Source: Ovis canadensis (lineage: Eukaryota; Chordata; Mammalia; Artiodactyla; Bovidae). From it: a DNA stretch of 64,000 nucleotides. Under the pieces are notes generated by a model. It ran no database searches and was not told where the DNA came from. It was given only the letters and a program-made list of their open reading frames with translations. Of the stretch, positions 13,261 to 25,437 are shown one piece after another. The position numbers were made by a program, and so were the translations under genes. Numbering within the stretch: position 1 is the first letter of the stretch; each line of letters begins with the position of its first letter. The stretch lies in NCBI RefSeq assembly GCF_042477335.2, contig NC_091255.1, positions 48,214,501-48,278,500 of the forward strand, read 5' to 3'.

Positions 13261-14188
13261 CCTATCTATTTTACATATTGTAATGGAAGTTTCCCTGTTA
13301 CTTTCTCCGTACACTCTCACCCTCTCCTCCCCTCTCCCTATGTCCACTCTTTTTCTAACCTTGATTAATTTCTGCTTAAACTTCTGAGAAATGTTCAGCT
13401 TTAGAAAAAAGCAGTTACTCTGACTAGCTCTCTCTTTAGTAATCCTACTGCTCTGTTTCCCAAGAAATAAAATTGTTTCTTCTAACTCTCCCACATAGCT
13501 AACACTGCCAGAACCCACTAAATTATTTTTCTCATCCAGTTTTCTTCCTATGTAGATTACAAACTCCCTGAGGAAGAGACGTTGCTTTGGAGCAGTTCTG
13601 CATTTCTAACACCTATCAGTATTTAACACATACTAATGCTAAATAAAATTTAAACAAAACAGAACTTCTACCAACAGCATGCCCTGGTTTTCTAGACTGA
13701 GAATTTCTGTGCCCCAGACAGGGTCAGATTAGCTTTGTTGAGTTCCCAGATATATTTGTTCTTGGTAGTTTGAGAGGCTGTAGCGTGGTATGATAGTTTC
13801 GTCAGTATAACTGAATGTGTTTCAGTTGTAAAACGTACAAGTTGTAAAATAACCATATGTTAGGTGCTATACATTAGCTATTGCCCTTGCTTCTAGGGCT
13901 GAAACATCTAGGACAGGACAGAAACCTGAAATGAGCTATTGGTTTTATGATGGCAAATCCATGATATGTAAACTGATTTCCCTATGGAGTTCAAGTTGTA
14001 AATACAAATTAACTTTGTATTCTTTCAAGGGATTAGTATTGCACAAAAAACTGCACTGGTGAGTCTAAATGTCTAATTCAGATTGCTACTTATTTCTCTA
14101 CTGTGCAATTCAGTTGCCATAAATTAAATCCAGTTTCATTTATTCCTCCTTAATGCTGTCCATTGAAGTCACGAAGTATTATTTTAGG

Positions 14189-14475
14189 GGCTTCCCTGGT
14201 GGCTCAGTGGTAAAGAATCCCTCTGCAAATGAAGGAGACACGGATTCAACCTCTGGTCCAGGAAGATCCTATAGGCCAAGGAGCAACTAAGGAGCAACTA
14301 AGCCCGTGTGCCACAACTATCCAGCCTGTGCTCTAGAGCCCAGGAACCACAACTACTGAGCCACATCTACAGAAGCCTGCACATCGAGAGTAGCCCCTGC
14401 TCGCCGCAACTAGAGAAAAGCTTGTGCAGCAACGAAGACCCAGTACAGCCGAAAAAAAAATAAAAATTTTTTTAA
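14189..14475 (+). mobile_element. CHR-2-type SINE
   Basis: GGGGCTTCCCTGGTGGCTCAG through GGAGCAACTAAGCCCGTG and CTCGCCGCAACTAGAG to an A-rich tail. Complete or nearly so. Confidence 0.85.
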
Positions 14476-15619
14476 AGTAAGAGTTTTAGGTTTAATCTTT
14501 TTTGTTTCAACAGAGGTATAATGGGCATAAAACATTGTATTAATCCAGTTTGTAATAAGGTAGGGAAACAGATACTGGAAACCTTATTTAAGAGCTGTAA
14601 AGACAGAGAAGTAAGCAGTTTTCCCCAGTGTGCAGTGTGGGTTTACAGTAGTGCAAAGAGAAAGTCCCTTGAGTTCTTGACTTCCACATTTAGGCCAGAT
14701 TTTTCTGTCTGGACCAGAAACTGATGTGCTCAGATGAAATTTATGTCATTTAGGGCCTTTAATGCCTTTTGAGGCAAATAATCTAGATACAATTATTCTT
14801 TCTTAAAGAATGTGTTAACCTCGGTAAAGCTGGATATTTTGCTGTTGTGTAGATCTAGATTTGGGAAGCTGCTTTTGTATAACTCCAGTCAGCTGTGACT
14901 AAGAATACTGAATATTAAGTCCCTTATCTTCCTGAAGTTACCATTCATGATGTTAGGAAAGTTACATTATTAAATAAATGCTTCAACTTATTCAAGGACA
15001 CTTCCAAAATATATCAGGTTTCCTTCCTACAAATGGACTGCAGAAACAAGCTATGATGTGATTTTTGCAACGGAAGTGTCTTTACATGAAGGCATGTAAA
15101 TAACTTTCAAAAAACTGATGAGTGTGGGGAAAGGGTATTAGCAATGCAGTGCTCTTAAAAATAAATAAATAAATGCATCTCTACTTACTTTTCCATGTTC
15201 AGTCATGCCATAGCTTTATTTTCTACAAACCAGAAAAAGAAGAATGACCAGTTTCTTGAGTAAAAGCTGACTGTTTTAAATGTCAACTTACAATTTGGTT
15301 CCAGATTCTCATCTTAGGAGACATTTACCCACATCTGCCTAACAGTGAACACAATAATAGTTACAGTATAAATTCCATATAAACATCATCAAATTATTAC
15401 TGATTAAACTTCATAGGTTCAACTACACTGATTAAAATTCATGTGTTCCAGTCCAATAAACCCAACGTATAAAATTGAATCAGATGAAAAGAAATCATTA
15501 GTTACGTTCTTTCCTTTATAATACTTTTTCCTTTAAATAGTATATTCCTTTAAAGCATTTAAAACAATGATTTACAAAAAGTCTACTCAAAACCACTTTC
15601 ACTCCAGAAAGTAATAAAA

Positions 15620-16085
15620 TAATAGGCATCATTTTTTGAGCCCTTATCATACAATAGATCATGTACAATGTTTGCTCAATGTTATAAAAACATCATAGAA
15701 TTTAATCTTTATAATCCAGTGTGTAGGTTTTGTACCCATTTTTTAGATATTGAAAATTTGAGACTTTGAGAGATTAAATGACCTGTCTTAGGTCATACAG
15801 GGCTTCCCATGTGGCTCAGTGGTAAAGAATGCGCTTGCCAATGCAGGAGACCCAGGTTTGATCTCTGGGTCAAGAAGATCCCCTGGAGGAGAAAACGGCA
15901 ACCCACTCCAATAATCTTGCCTGGAGAATCCCATGGACAGAAGAGCCTGGTGAGACACAGTTCACAGGGTCACAGAATCAGACACAACTGAGCAACCAAG
16001 CACACATGCACACTAAGGTCATACAGATGGTAAATGGCAAAGCCAGGGTACAAACTCAGACTTCAAAGCTAATGCTTTTAAATAA
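15620..16085 (+). mobile_element. MIR split by a Bov-tA insertion
   Basis: MIR-like sequence up to CTTAGGTCATACAG (15,800) resumes at AAGGTCATACAGATGG (16,014 on), where it reads like the MIR 3' half. Confidence 0.6.
15801..16014 (+). mobile_element. Bov-tA SINE with target-site duplication
   Basis: Flanked by the 11-bp direct repeat AGGTCATACAG at 15,790-15,800 and 16,016-16,026, so the insertion boundaries are exact. Confidence 0.9.
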
Positions 16086-16207
16086 GTTCTCTTTATACAA
16101 ATATATAAATTCCAAAAATATTAAAAACTGAATCATAACACACTAAACTCCAGGATATCACGCAATCATACCTATTCCTCACTCCTTGGCAAAAATCATT
16201 CAGAGAG

Positions 16208-17660
16208 GTATAACATATCTGATGCTATTAAAGTGCTGCACTCAATATGTCAGCAAATTTGGAAAACTCAGCAATGGCCACATGACTGGAAAAGGTCAAT
16301 CCTTATCCCAATTCCCAAGAAGGGCAGTACTAAAGAATGTTCAAACCACTGGACAATTACACTCATTTCCTCTGCTAGGAAGGTTATGCTCAAAATCCTC
16401 CAGGTAGGCTTCAGCATTATGTGAACTGAGAACTTTCAGATTTTCAAGCTGGGTTTAGAAAAGGCACAGGAACCAGAGATCAAATTGCCAACATTCACTG
16501 AATCATACAGAAAGCAAGAGAATTCCACAAAAACATCTACCTCTGTTTCACTGACTACACTAAAGCCTTTGACTGTGTGGATCATAACAAACTGTGGAAA
16601 ACTCTTAAAGAGATGGGAATACCAGACCATCTTACCTGTCTCCTGAGCAACCTGTATGCGGGTCAAGAAGCAACAGTTAGAACCCTGTACGGAACAATTA
16701 GCTGGTTCAGGATTGAGAAAGGAGTACAACAAGGCCATTTACTGTCATCCTGTAACTTATATGCAGAGCACATCATGCAAAATGCTGGGCTGGATGAAGC
16801 ACAAACAAGCTGGAATCAAGACTGCTGGGAGAAATATCAACCTCAGATATGCAGATGATACCACTCTTAATGGCAGAAAGCAAAAAGGAACTAGAGTCTC
16901 TTGATGAGGAAATATCAAACCTCAGATATGCAGATGATACCACTCTAATGGCAGAAAGCAAAAAGGAACTAGAATCTCTTGATGAGGGTGAAGGAGGAGA
17001 GTGAAAAAATCAGCTTAAAACTGAACATTCAAAAAACTAAGATCATGGCATTTGGTCCCATCACTTTACGGTAAATAGAAGGGGAAGAGGTAGAAGCAGC
17101 AACAGATTTCCTCTTCTTAGGCTATAAAATCACTGTGGATAGTGACCTGCAGCCATGAAATTAGAAGATGATTGCTTCTTGGCAGGAAAGCTATGACAAA
17201 CCCAGACAGTGTGTTAAAAAGCAAAGGCATCACTTTGCAGACAAAGGTCCATATAGTCAAGGCTATGATCTTTCCAGTAGTCATGTACGGATGTGAAAGC
17301 CAGACAATAAAGAAGGCAGAGCGACAAAGAGTTGATGCTTTCGAACTGTGGTGCTAGAGAAGACTCTTGAGAGTCCCTTGGAAAACAAGGAGATCAAACC
17401 AGTCAATCTTAAAGGAAATCAATCCTGAACACTCTTTGGAAGGACTAATGCTAAAGCTGAAGCTTCAATACTTTGGCCACCTGATGCACACAGCAGAGTC
17501 ATTGGAAAAGACCCTGAAAATGGGAAAGATTGAAGGCTAAAGGAGAAGAGGGCAACAGAGGATGAGATGGTTGGATGGTCTACCGATTCACCAGACATGA
17601 ACTTGGACAAACTCTGGGAAATGGAGTCGGACAAGACTTGGCAACTGAACAACCACCATA
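16208..17660 (+). mobile_element. BovB (RTE) LINE, 5'-truncated, inactive
   Basis: Translated pieces read as BovB reverse transcriptase: a CQQIWKTQQWPHDWKRS segment, a YTKAFDCVDHNKLWKTLKEMG-like segment, YADD-containing segments, then the QSILKEINPE and GHLMH region. Stops and frameshifts break it throughout. It carries a 78-bp tandem duplication around the YADD box and ends near CTGAACAACCACCA. Not a host gene. Confidence 0.93.
16831..16986 (+). repeat. 78-bp tandem duplication inside BovB
   Basis: Two near-identical copies, 16,831-16,908 and 16,909-16,986. Each runs from GAAATATCAA through ATATGCAGATGATACCAC to CTTGATGAG, with only a few differences. Confidence 0.9.
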
Positions 17661-17691
17661 TCTGTAAACAGATATACACGTATAGGTTCAG

Positions 17692-18195
17692 AGGGGCTTC
17701 CCTGGTGACTGAGTGGTAAAGAATCCACCTGCCAATGCAGGAGGCACACGTTTGATCCCTGATCTGAGAAGACCCCACATGCTGCAGAGCAACCAAGCTC
17801 CAGTGACATAACTATTAAGCCTGTGCTCTAGAGTCTCAGTTCAGTTCAGTCGCTCAGTCGCGTCCGACTCTTTGCGACCCCATGAATCACAGCACGCCAG
17901 GCCTCCCTGTCCATCACCAACTCCAGGAGTTCACCCAAACTCATGTGCATCGAGTCGATGATGCCATCCAGCCATCTCATCCTCTGTCATCCCCTCCTCC
18001 TCCTAGAGTCTAGGAGCCACAACTACTGAGCCCATGTGCTGAGACTGCTGAAGCCCATGCTCTAAAGTCCATGCTCCATGGCAAGAGAAGCCACTGCAAT
18101 GAGAAGCCCACACTGCAACTGAAGAGTAGCCCCTGCTGGCCTCAACTAGAGAAAAGCCCATGTAGCAACAAAGACTCAGCAAAGCCAAAAATGAA
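17692..18195 (+). mobile_element. CHR-2-type SINE split by a BovB 3' fragment
   Basis: SINE head at 17,692-17,836; body resumes at 18,003 with GAGCCACAACTACTGAGCCC and ends in an A-rich tail. Confidence 0.85.
17837..18002 (-). mobile_element. BovB 3' fragment inserted in the CHR-2 SINE
   Basis: Minus-strand BovB terminus (CAGTCGCGTCCGACTCTTTG, CCATCACCAACTCCAGGAG). Flanked by the 9-bp duplication CTAGAGTCT at 17,828-17,836 and 18,003-18,011, marking a 5'-truncated retrotransposition. Confidence 0.85.
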
Positions 18196-18991
18196 ATAAA
18201 GTGTACATAAAATAAAGAATATTTATATATAGTAGTATTTAATAAATAAATATAGGGGCAGGTCACAAAGGCTGTTTTGTGTTTACTGTAATAGAAACAA
18301 ATGTTAAGAACACTGGCAATAAACTGAATATCTAATCTCCAACTCACAGCAACCTGGGGGACTTATTTAGAGAGAATCATATGATCTCCATGCTGGAAGG
18401 AACCTTAGAATTTAGACAATGGAGGTACAGAGACAATCTACCCTCAGGCACACAGACACACATGTATATGTGTATATAAAATACTTATGCATATGTTTCC
18501 TAGTTAAGAAATTATTCCTTTCTATAAAACCCTAAAGATATCTTAATGTTTTCATTCTCTCCTTACTCAAATTAATTTCAAAATTAGAACATTAAAATAT
18601 ATAGATGATATGGCTCAAAAAATAAGAGGACAAAAAAGGATAACATATTCCAACAGAGAAGTGTAGCTAACTAACATTTATACTTAACATTACATTGTTA
18701 ATTTTCAAGGAACTGTAAATCTCTTCTCTTTTTCTTCACCCCACCCATCTGAACAAAGCAAAAAAAGACAAAAAAATAAAACAAATCTGGCTCTTTGTTG
18801 GTAACTGCAATTCAGAATAAAAGCAGTTGGCAATGATCTTCCCTAGAGGGAAGCATAAGATAAGAGGTATTCTACATTTAAAAGCCTGCCCTAATCTAGA
18901 AATTTTACTGCTTTCTTTCTGCCTGTCCTTCCTGTCACATAAATTCTTTCATTTTGCATACAGTAAAACAAACTCAAAGCCACTCAGAATA

Positions 18992-19124
18992 GCCATGCTG
19001 CTGCTAAGTCACTTCAGTCATGTCAGACTCTATGTGACCCCATAGACAGCAGCCCACCAGGATCCGCTGTCCCTGGGATTCTCCAGGCAAGAATACTGGA
19101 GGTGGGTTGCCATTTCCTTCTCCA
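18992..19124 (-). mobile_element. BOV-A2/BovA monomer, minus strand
   Basis: TGCTGCTAAGTCACTTCAGTC to GCCATTTCCTTCTCC. GAATAGCCAT is repeated on both sides (about 18,986 and 19,126), a likely target duplication. Confidence 0.8.
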
Positions 19125-19137
19125 AGAATAGCCATAG

Positions 19138-19345
19138 ACTTCCCTGGTGGATCAGATGGTAAAGCATCCACCTACAATGCAAACCTGGGTTCAATCCCTG
19201 GGTCAGGAAGATCCTCTGGAGAAGGAAATGGGAACCCACTCCAGTACTCTTGCCTGGAAAATCCCACGGATGGAAGGGCCTCGTAGGCTACAGTCTGTGG
19301 GGTCGCAAAGAGTCGGACGTGACAGCCACTTCACCTTACCTTACC
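19138..19345 (+). mobile_element. Bov-tA SINE
   Basis: ACTTCCCTGGTGGATCAGATG to AGAGTCGGACGTGACAGCC. It abuts the preceding minus-strand BovA, so the two form an inverted pair. Confidence 0.85.
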
Positions 19346-20865
19346 TTATGGCATATTCTTACTATTGCAAATTACAAGTAAGAAACTGAGAATGCTTTTC
19401 CATTTTTTACTTTTAAATGCTTGTGAAATTATATCTGCCTGCATACTTCGGTTGATCAGAAAGTTTCATTCATCAGCAAATATCATAACAGGTGGTATAT
19501 CTGATAATATAAAACTGGGCAGGCATTTGATATATTGCCTATCTTCACCTCCTTGTTATTAGATATGACTTGTGTCTTAGCACCAAAGTAATGCATAAGA
19601 TCAATATACTATTTATTTTCACAGTGTTCTATTTCCCTTTTTTAGTTTTTACTAGAAACTCCTGGGATCAAGGACAAAAATGACAGAAAACACAGCCAAT
19701 ATCTGTTTCATAACTGACTAAATCCTTTCTACCGTGTTTTACAAATAGGTGACTTTTACTTCATAGAAACTTAAAAGACAGCAAAATGGATTAAATTAAT
19801 TATATTTCCACCTGATTACAACTGTCAAATATGAGGCTTAATAAAGACAACAAAATGCCATAAAATCAAATTAGAGGAAATAGAATTAGGGAATAAAGAG
19901 ATTACTTACCTATAGCTTTAAATCACATGCCTACTAAATAGTTATTTGATATGTGCTGAAAATAACTAGCCAGCAGTGCCACTCTTTTAACAGAAAGTCT
20001 TCAAGAGCTAATGCAAATCTGTTTTGGATTTATTGCATTAAATACATATATTTTTTAACGTTATATAATTAAGCAACATGAATCAAGCACAAATACTACT
20101 GCGTAGTTCAATACTACCACCTACTGTTAGTGGCTATTATTAAGTTAAAATCTTTTTATCAAATGGGTCCCAGTGCATTAAGATATAAAACCACCAGTTG
20201 GAAAAAAAACAAACCACAGTTGGATGTCTTCATTTTTCTGAGGCGATTTTTGGGTGGGGGTCTGATCTAAGAATTTATGAATTCTGGGATATTAACTAGG
20301 AAAACAGTGTAAAGGCAACTCTGCACAAGCAGCTAAATTTGGTCAGTTTAAGGGCATTCTTTCTTCTTCCTCCCTCCCTTGGATTTTCCTAGTATAACGG
20401 AATATTTTATTTTGGACATCTAAAAATACCCTTGCAAAACCACAGTACTAGTTAGATTACTGAAATTTTTAATTTAGTTTCCAATCTGTCACCAGTTGAG
20501 AAACAGTAATCTAAGGGCTAGGAATAAAAAAAAAAGCACCCATTAATCTGAAAAAAAAAAAAATGATACCAAAATTTGAAAAGATACAACTCTGAAGATG
20601 AAAATAGAAAGATTTTTAAAATTAAGATTAAAAAACAACACCAACAGCTAAAAACTGACAAACGGCCTAGAACATGAAGACATGACTTTAAAAGTATGGA
20701 TACTTCTAACAGAAATACTGCTTTAATGAATGAAAATCTTCAATGTAGAAACAGATTACATCTTATAATGTAGGACTTAAATATCAACTATACATTTTGT
20801 AAAGTTTCTGCCAAGTTAAAAAATTTAATGACTTAATGGATTAAGCATAATTTCCAGTACCTAGC

Positions 20866-21127
20866 AATGGCAACCCACTCCAGTACTCTTGCCTGGAAAA
20901 TCCCATGGACGGAGGAGCCTGGTGGGCTGTAGTCCATGGGGTCGCTAGGAGTCGGACATGACTGAACGACTTCACTTTCACTTTTCACTTTCATGCATTG
21001 GAGAATGTAATGGCAACCCACTCCAGTGTTCTTGCCTGGAGAATCCCAGGGATAGGGGAGCCTGGTGGGCTGCCATCTATGCGGTCACACAGTGTCAGAC
21101 ACAACTGAAGCGACTTAGCAGCAGCAG
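20866..21127 (+). mobile_element. BOV-A2 dimeric SINE with target-site duplication
   Basis: Two BovA monomers joined by CACTTTCACTTTTCACTTTC, ending in AGCGACTTAGCAGCAGCAG. Flanked by CCAGTACCTAG at 20,854-20,864 and 21,128-21,138. Confidence 0.9.
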
Positions 21128-21139
21128 CCAGTACCTAGC

Positions 21140-24100
21140 TGTTTATCTTATGTATACTGTAGCAAGATACAAACATATGTTTATTTTTAAGTAACGAGTG
21201 AACACAATATAAGTACAGGACAGTACTGTGCTTTCAAAAGCACCTATGACTGTAAAATAAAGAAACATCAATAACACTATTCGAAAAAGAACAGACTGTC
21301 TGAATGAGCCTGAAAAGAACACTCCTAATTTCGATTTTCTATAGTAATGTTTGGTAATAGGTAATTGCTTTCAAACTAATCTCTAAAGTGTTAAAAACAA
21401 AATTCCTTATTTTTACTAGTTCTCCTCCCATTCATTGCAAGGCCTTTCAAATAGAGTGAAACAAGTGACTCTCACCCACTGGAAAATATATATAACATTT
21501 TCCACATGTACCAATTTGGAAAATACGGTTATTTACTATGCAGAATGTTCTTTAGATTAGAAGATAAAACCTTAAGGGAAAAAAGGGTCATTACTGCAGT
21601 CTTAACTAAACTGTGTGACTGAGCCTACAAACTTTAACAAATACTGGAGTGGCTATTTCAGAAGAAATGACCAAGGTCAGCTTTTAATAAAAAATTAGAT
21701 TCACAGGATCTGGAATAAAAGGAACCTCAGTAATTGATTTCAGCTTCTTTTTCTTACAGAGGAGGTAACTGACCAAACCAGAGAAGTGAAAAGAGATGAC
21801 CAATGCTATAGTCAATTGGTTGACAAAAATCAAGATTAACTAAGTCAAGTTCTGGTAACTCCCAATGCAGTATGTTCTTTCTGCCACAAAACAGTTTATG
21901 ATTTTTCTAATTTTGGACAAAATGAAGTAAAATGAAGCAGGTAAAGAAATATTACAACCTAATCAAGCAAACTTCAGTACTATAGATTTATCAGAGCAGC
22001 AGCGATGTGTAATGAAAAAAAATAAAATAATGCCCAGTGTTTCAAAATACCCAAACTGGAACTTATCACTTCCTAACTATGTGACTCTTAACTTCTCTAG
22101 GCATTGATTAAATTGAAAAATAGTATGAGAATGTCAGTGAACGTTACTACTATACTTTCCTTAGGTTATACTTTTTAATAAATCCAAATAAGATAGTATT
22201 TTCCTCCAATACTACTACATTCTTATAATGGAGCTAAGTAAGAGTATGATAAAGTGGAGAGGCTTAACTGAAAAAAATCTAAACTTGGATTCAAGGGCTA
22301 GCCAGACATGTGTCTGTCATTAATGTCACTATGTTAAGATAGTACTAGTTACAGTACTTAAAATGAAGGACAGCTATATTATCTCAATAGCAAAAGCAAA
22401 ATAAAACATGCTGGATAAAGAACTTCAGAAAAGCTCTTTTTCACATTTTATGAGCTTGTATGCTATGTAATGCTAAAAACAGACCAGAATGATAGAGTGG
22501 AGTAAAAAAAAAATGCAGATTGGAATCTTGGCTTCCCAATGTACTAGCTGTGCAACTTGAATACTTGTCAGGCCCTAGCTTTCCTCAAAATAGAATTGTG
22601 AAAATTAGAAGTAACAGAGGTAAAAACATCTAGCTCAGTGCACCTGACATACAGGATACACTGAACAATCATTTTTAAATTTGAAAGGAAATTATCAAAA
22701 GTTGCCACAAAACAAAGTGTACTACAACAAGTAACATACAAGTATTTGAATGAGTTTCAAATAAAAGACTAAAACAATTTAGTATATATTATTTTAACTT
22801 ATAAGGGTTATTACTGTGTTGATCTAATGCCAAAGTGACACAACAAAAACAATTTTCACATCTGCATATTTTTTCTAAACTCTTTTATCCAACAGTCATC
22901 TACTTGGCTATTTCACAGGATGCTATATAGATGCCTAATAGGTACCCTTCTCCCCTGATTTAACTTAAAAAAATATTTTGTTTTGCTTTTTACTGTTCTG
23001 AGTGTGAGATTTAAAGTGTGTGGCCAGCACTTACAACACCCAAAAGCATAATACACAAAAATATTCCTTATAAAAAGACTTCAAATAATTAAACAAAAAA
23101 GTTTTAGTTATCCCCCCCAAAAAAGTGGCCAAGCAAAATAATCTTTCATGTTTTGTATTAACCATACCTAAGTTGAAATTAGTTGTTATATATTTGCTAC
23201 AGACATTACCTACACTCAGAAAAATCCTCAAAGCTACCTACTTACAATTATAAATTATCAGTCTTTTAAAAACCTTCTGAGATTTTGAGAAATTTAAAAA
23301 ATGTGATGTAAATTTTTAGACATTGAAAGCCTGTTTATCTTATCTACATCTTTTATCCACTGAAAGTAAATATTTTAAATGTTTTCAATGAATTAGCAAT
23401 AAGTGTATTATTTTATGAAAGACCAAATAGTTTATTGTTTTATTACTTGTGAATTAGGTCATTAAGGGGTACATGATTTTAAAAAATACTCAGATAATGA
23501 AACTCATTTGCAGTCCCTTCTCATTTGTATTCCAGCATGAACACTTACATGGGGTCATGAAAAGTCAGATACAGACTTGGAGAATGAACAACAAAAAAAA
23601 TTAACACTTCACATCACAGTAAGAGTAGCTTTTTGTTTACAAACAAATATTTTAATCACAAACACTGTAGAAGGAGTGGTGTTCCCTCCCTCATTCTTAT
23701 TGTTCTTCTCAGACATTTTCAGAAAACTTTGGTTCCCAGTTAATACCAATCAACACAAACAGATATGCTTAATAAAGCAATACATTTTATTAGTTTAGAA
23801 CCACCAGTACAGATAAACTACAAATTAAAATATAAGTATAAAAACAGGATATAGTGGTACAATTTTAAAGCACAAACTACAAAAGAACTCTTTCCAACAA
23901 TTACTCACACAACCTAAAAGTGAATAGCAAAATGATAAAGAGCTGACTGCAATGGCAAAAGGCTATCTCCACTCAATTCTTCGGTATTTGGGTTTCCCTT
24001 TGAAGATTTCTGTTAACTGTTAAATGTCTATTTGGTAATTCTAACGACAGTCTGGACTTTCATAGTAGTACTGAATATGAAACCATCATAAATTAAGCTT

Positions 24101-24950
24101 TCTGGGTCTCTCTACATCAGGGCAACATAAAGTTCTATTAAAGTAAACACAAACATAAACTACTTGATTTTCTCCACTCCTGGAGCTGTAGTAACGTTGT
24201 AGCTCTGAATTTAAACTCTCCCCAAACACTTCCTGTCTTGACCTTTGTGGGTAAATTAAAGTATTTTCTCCATAAGCATAAAAAGAGATCAAGGAAAAGA
24301 TTAAACTGAAGACCCTTAGGTAGCGATTTCATCCTCTACGCTTAGTTGGCAAGTTTCCTAAAACTTTTGTCTGTATTACAATTTCATCCTTCGAATGAAA
24401 ATGAAGAAAAACATCAAGTGAGATGTACACTGAATGTGAGTAATTCCAGGTCAGCCTGATTCTCTGTCCAAAAAGGCCAAGTAACATTTACTCTTCTTGC
24501 TGTTGTTTCTTTCTTGTCCACTCAACAAACCTCCCCGTATATTACTATACTATAGTAATTCACCTGTAGTTACAATACTTCACTTCCCAAAGGAATCATT
24601 TCCCAACACTGCCTACTCCCTAGAGACACTTTCAGATGTTTTATTTCTTCATCCATTCCGTAATTCCATTACTATAAATCTCTCCTTGTCAGAGGAAAAG
24701 TTCTCAGAGACAAAGGGACTTGAAAGGATTTTCTTAAGTCTCTCAGACCTTCGTCCCAACCTCAAAGCCTGTACACATCTAAGAGTTCCCAGAAACAATG
24801 AGCTACAGAAGTACGGACCACACGGGAAAGAAGAGGAAGTACCAGAACAATACCCAGACCACAGAGCACCGAAAACCCGTGGACGTTTCTATCATCTCAG
24901 TCTACCACCCCTACTCCCCTAGTTTAACCAGCCTCTCAAACTCAGAGAAA
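21140..24950. other. FBXL20 intron stretch with no recognised feature
   Basis: About 3.8 kb of AT-rich sequence with no SINE, LINE or exon that I recognise, the longest such stretch outside the MED1 3' UTR. Its open frames show no family resemblance. Confidence 0.5.
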
Positions 24951-25395
24951 AAGTCCTAGGCCCATAATTTCCCCCTCGCTTCAAGAATAAAGTGGCAGAA
25001 AGAAAGGAAACGAGGTCCCTCCGCTCGATCGCAGCTGTGATGCTTTTTCTGCCGGGTGAAGGGAGGCAAGCCAAGGGTTGTGTGAAGAATGGAAACCTGA
25101 ATGGTATTGGGGGGAGGGGGAATTAGGGCGCCAGAGCTAATCCCCCGTCGGGGCCCTCGAGTGGAAGACGCAGGAGGCGACCAGCCGGGAGGACAAGGGA
25201 AGCCGGGCTGCACTGAGCTTTTGGGTGGCGAGAAACGGGAGAGAAGTGTGGCAGCCCCAGAGGCCAGTGGGTGACGGCGCCAGGCGAGAGAGGAGATTCG
25301 GTGCGGAGCGAATTTTCCGGGGCATGAGAGCGCAAATAGTCTTCCTCACGGGACCCTAGTACCCGTCCCCCGCCACCCCCGCCCCAAGCGCACAC

Positions 25396-25437
25396 CTCAA
25401 ACCTGCTCTTGGTCACTCCGTTCACGTCCCTCCTCAT
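25396..25437 (-). CDS. FBXL20: FBXL20 first coding exon, proximal start (MRRDVNGVTKSRFE)
   Basis: This 42-nt coding exon encodes the 14-residue start MRRDVNGVTKSRFE, which I recognise as the N terminus of the main FBXL20 isoform. It ends on a whole codon (GAG) followed by a good donor, GTGTGC, so it splices in phase 0 to the F-box exon outside the window. FBXL20 (Scrapper) is an F-box/leucine-rich-repeat protein that recruits substrates to an SCF (SKP1-CUL1) ubiquitin ligase. It is known for controlling the presynaptic protein RIM1 and has a C-terminal CaaX-like end. The start codon has a weak context, with C at -3 and A at +4. The frame stays open upstream for 154 codons, so this start is chosen from protein recognition, not from a preceding stop. 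Confidence 0.9.

Larger units (their letters stand above)
1..25395 (-). other. FBXL20: FBXL20 intron 1 (partial)
   Basis: FBXL20 first coding exons lie just to the right on the minus strand and end in GT donors, so everything below 25,396 is intron 1 running out of the window. No FBXL20 exon 2 is visible; it would start with the F-box region and would be easy to recognise. The open reading frames here are short and mostly translations of SINE, L1 or BovB sequence. Unique-looking stretches with no gene or repeat I can name include about 1,115-3,855, 6,990-7,530, 18,205-18,980, 19,350-20,850 and 21,140-24,950. The intron assignment is inferred from the exon and synteny. Confidence 0.85.

Noticed and set aside
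13129-13518. 129-codon minus-strand open frame
   Set aside because: Begins in unique sequence but overlaps an L1 3' end and resembles no known protein.
24497-24922. 141-codon plus-strand open frame in FBXL20 intron 1
   Set aside because: No recognisable domain, no splice or promoter context, and length within chance expectation for a 64-kb window.
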